Assembly: GCF_917563885.1 (NCBI RefSeq)
Contig: NZ_CAKJTG010000014.1
Span: 1-64,000 of the forward strand
Reading direction: 5' to 3'
Source of the DNA: Pseudoneobacillus rhizosphaerae
Lineage (GTDB): Bacteria; Bacillota; Bacilli; Bacillales; Cytobacillaceae
Length of the DNA: 64,000 bases
Of the stretch, positions 62,003 to 64,000 are shown piece after piece. Made by a program: the position numbers and the translations under genes. Positions within the stretch are counted from its first letter, which is position 1, and the number at the start of each line of letters is the position of its first letter. The notes under the pieces were generated by a model that worked only from the letters and a program-made list of their open reading frames with translations, made no database searches and was not told the origin of the DNA.

Positions 62003-64000
62003 TTAGTTTGCCACAATGTTAACCAATTTTCCAGGAACAGCGATCACTTTACGAACGGTTTTCCCTTCAATTTGATCCTTTATTTCTTCCATAGCAATTT
62101 GTTCTAATGCTTCTTTAGTTGCGTCGTTAGCAACCATTAATTTGGCTTTTACCTTGCCGTTTACTTGTACTACAATTTCAACTTCATCATCGACAAGTTT
62201 TGCTTCATTAAAGGCTGGCCAAGCTTCATAGGAAACGGTTCCTTCATGGCCTAACTTTTCCCAAAGCTCTTCAGCTAGATGGGGAGCAATTGGTGAAATT
62301 AACTTCACAAAGCCTTCCATATATTCTTTAGGCAGAACAGTTGCTTTGTATGACTCATTAATGAAGACCATTAATTGCGAAATCGCAGTATTGAAACGAA
62401 TTCCCTCGTAATCCTCAGTTACTTTTTTCACTGTTTGATGGTAGACTTTTTCTAAATTTGAAGCTTCTTCACCATCTTGAATTTTGGGATTTAATTGTCC
62501 ATTTTCCTCTACAAATAAACGCCAAATACGATCTAAGAATCGTCTTGATCCGTCTAATCCAGTAGTTGACCAAGCAATGGAAGCCTCAAGTGGTCCCATA
62601 AACATTTCGTAAAGACGAAGTGTATCTGCTCCATGGCTCTCTACGATATCATCAGGATTTACAACATTCCCTTTTGATTTACTCATTTTTTCATTACCTT
62701 CACCTAGGATCATCCCTTGGTTGAAAAGCTTTTGGAATGGCTCTTTTGTAGAGACAATCCCGATATCATATAAAACTTTATGCCAGAAACGAGCATATAG
62801 TAAGTGAAGAACCGCATGCTCTGCTCCACCGATATAAATATCAACTGGAAGCCATTCTTTTAATTTTTCAGGATCCGCAATCACTTCGGTATTTTGCGGG
62901 TCAATATACCGGATATAATACCAAGAACTACCTGCCCACTGTGGCATAGTATTCGTTTCACGGCGACCCTTTTTACCTGTAACTGGATCCACGACATTTA
63001 ACCAATCTGAAATATTTGCTAATGGTGATTCACCAGTTCCAGATGGCTTAATTTCTTTTGTTATTGGTAGTACTAAAGGTAGCTCCTCATCAGGAACAGC
63101 AGTCATTGTGCCATCTTCCCAATGGATAATTGGAATTGGCTCACCCCAGTAACGTTGACGACTAAATAACCAATCACGAAGACGGTACGTAATCTTTTTC
63201 GTGCCAATCTCTTTTTCCTCTAACCATGAAATCATTTGAGAAATGGCATCTTCTTTATTTAAACCATTTAAGAATTCAGAATTAATATGTTCTCCATCAC
63301 CTGTGTAGGCTTCTTTTTCAATATCCCCACCAGCAACAACGGCTTTAATAGCTAATTCAAATTTCTTAGCAAACTCGTAATCGCGCTCATCATGTGCTGG
63401 AACAGCCATAATTGCGCCTGTACCGTAGCTCATTAATACATAATCGGCAATCCAGATTGGCATTTTTTCACCGTTAGTAGGATTTATCGCATAAGCTCCT
63501 GTGAAAACACCTGTCTTATCTTTTGCTAAGTCAGTTCTTTCAAGGTCACTTTTGGTTTTAATCTGATCAAGGTAGGCTGCAACAGCCTCTTGTTGAGCTT
63601 CTGTAGTAATTTTTTTAACAAACGGATGTTCAGGAGCTAGCACTGCATAAGTGGCCCCAAATAAAGTATCAGGACGAGTTGTGAATACTGTAAAGCTTTC
63701 ATCATGACTTTCGATATTAAAAGTTACTTCCGCCCCTTCAGAACGTCCAATCCAATTACGTTGCATGTCTTTCAAACTTTCTGGCCAATCCAAATCTTCA
63801 AGGTCTTCAATTAGACGCTCTGCATAGGCTGTAATTTTTAACATCCATTGCTTCATTGGACGACGCTCAACGGGGTGGCCACCGCGTTCACTTTTACCAT
63901 CGATTACTTCTTCGTTCGCTAATACTGTACCTAAAGCAGGACACCAGTTTACAGCTACTTCATCAATGTAAGCTAAACCCTTTTTATAAAGCTGAAGGAA
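62003..64000 (-). CDS. leuS: Leucyl-tRNA synthetase, C-terminal 666 residues (runs off the window)
   Basis: The open frame continues to the window edge, so the N-terminus and HIGH motif are outside; an internal ATG at 63856 is not the start. Visible parts: the zinc-finger region before it ([15 protein letters not shown]), the CP1 editing domain ([38 protein letters not shown]) that hydrolyses mischarged tRNA, KMSKS in [16 protein letters not shown], and the anticodon-binding and C-terminal domains ending [16 protein letters not shown]. It charges tRNA-Leu. A T-box leader would be expected further right, beyond this window. Confidence 0.97.
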   Translation of the reverse strand, partial: FLQLYKKGLAYIDEVAVNWCPALGTVLANEEVIDGKSERGGHPVERRPMKQWMLKITAYAERLIEDLEDLDWPESLKDMQRNWIGRSEGAEVTFNIESHDESFTVFTTRPDTLFGATYAVLAPEHPFVKKITTEAQQEAVAAYLDQIKTKSDLERTDLAKDKTGVFTGAYAINPTNGEKMPIWIADYVLMSYGTGAIMAVPAHDERDYEFAKKFELAIKAVVAGGDIEKEAYTGDGEHINSEFLNGLNKEDAISQMISWLEEKEIGTKKITYRLRDWLFSRQRYWGEPIPIIHWEDGTMTAVPDEELPLVLPITKEIKPSGTGESPLANISDWLNVVDPVTGKKGRRETNTMPQWAGSSWYYIRYIDPQNTEVIADPEKLKEWLPVDIYIGGAEHAVLHLLYARFWHKVLYDIGIVSTKEPFQKLFNQGMILGEGNEKMSKSKGNVVNPDDIVESHGADTLRLYEMFMGPLEASIAWSTTGLDGSRRFLDRIWRLFVEENGQLNPKIQDGEEASNLEKVYHQTVKKVTEDYEGIRFNTAISQLMVFINESYKATVLPKEYMEGFVKLISPIAPHLAEELWEKLGHEGTVSYEAWPAFNEAKLVDDEVEIVVQVNGKVKAKLMVANDATKEALEQIAMEEIKDQIEGKTVRKVIAVPGKLVNIVAN

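Noticed and set aside
63856-63858. Internal ATG of leuS as a start codon
   Set aside because: The same frame stays open to the window edge and encodes conserved LeuRS sequence ([15 protein letters not shown]), so the gene is simply cut by the window.

Overview
The window is a 64-kb piece of core chromosome from a low-GC, endospore-forming member of the Bacillaceae (Bacillus sensu lato). The evidence is a run of genes whose identity and order match, from memory, the moaB-ackA-tyrS-acsA-ccpA-murC-amyX-leuS part of the Bacillus subtilis chromosome. It also holds sporulation-only genes (alpha/beta-type SASP, gerW, refZ, cse60), bacillithiol biology (brxC), a tyrosine T-box, an S4 autoregulatory leader and Bacillus-style AGGAGG ribosome binding sites. 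I see no prophage, transposase, CRISPR array, tRNA or rRNA gene.

Layout. 1-9.9 kb: a small unknown gene, moaB, an EcsC-family gene, ackA, a methyltransferase, tpx, the gerW-ytfI and yteJ-sppA pairs, an NAD kinase and a RarD transporter. 10-20.5 kb: an amidohydrolase, an acyl-CoA synthetase, a SASP, the thiI/cysteine desulfurase pair, brnQ, ezrA and refZ. 20.5-25.2 kb: free-methionine sulfoxide reductase, methionine gamma-lyase, rpsD with its leader, and T-box-controlled tyrS. 25.4-39.2 kb: a class A PBP, acsA divergent from acuABC, ccpA, aroA, the ytxGHJ genes, an M29 peptidase and murC. 39.4-49.6 kb: the SftA DNA translocase, small redox and peptidase genes, a lactonase, trmB, ytzH and ytmP. 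49.7-64 kb: pullulanase, a lipid kinase, an RNA ligase-like protein, pepV, a DeoR-type HTH, a pseudouridine synthase, murJ, ytfP, cse60, an FUSC-like exporter, a rhodanese and the 3' part of leuS, which runs off the right edge.

How the genes work together. The clearest circuit is acetate/carbon-overflow control. CcpA (32784-33782) lies within about 3.7 kb of acsA and acuABC. There are strong CcpA operator (cre) matches at acsA (inside codons 3-7), acuA and ackA. AcuA and AcuC are the acetylase/deacetylase pair that switches AcsA off and on, and AcsA keeps the target lysine at residue 549. A further consensus-perfect cre sits just downstream of the predicted start site of the methionine gamma-lyase gene.

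No clearly new multi-gene system is visible. The less ordinary content is non-coding and repetitive. There is a family of about 160-185 bp elements with 25-bp imperfect terminal inverted repeats (three full copies and one partial). A structured 156-bp intergenic repeat supplies the ytpQ stop codon. A GC-rich 20-21 bp tandem array lies after rpsD. SftA contains an 11 x 27 bp in-frame array, and there are several unexplained hairpins. Comparisons with B. subtilis gene order are from memory, and nothing was searched against a database.
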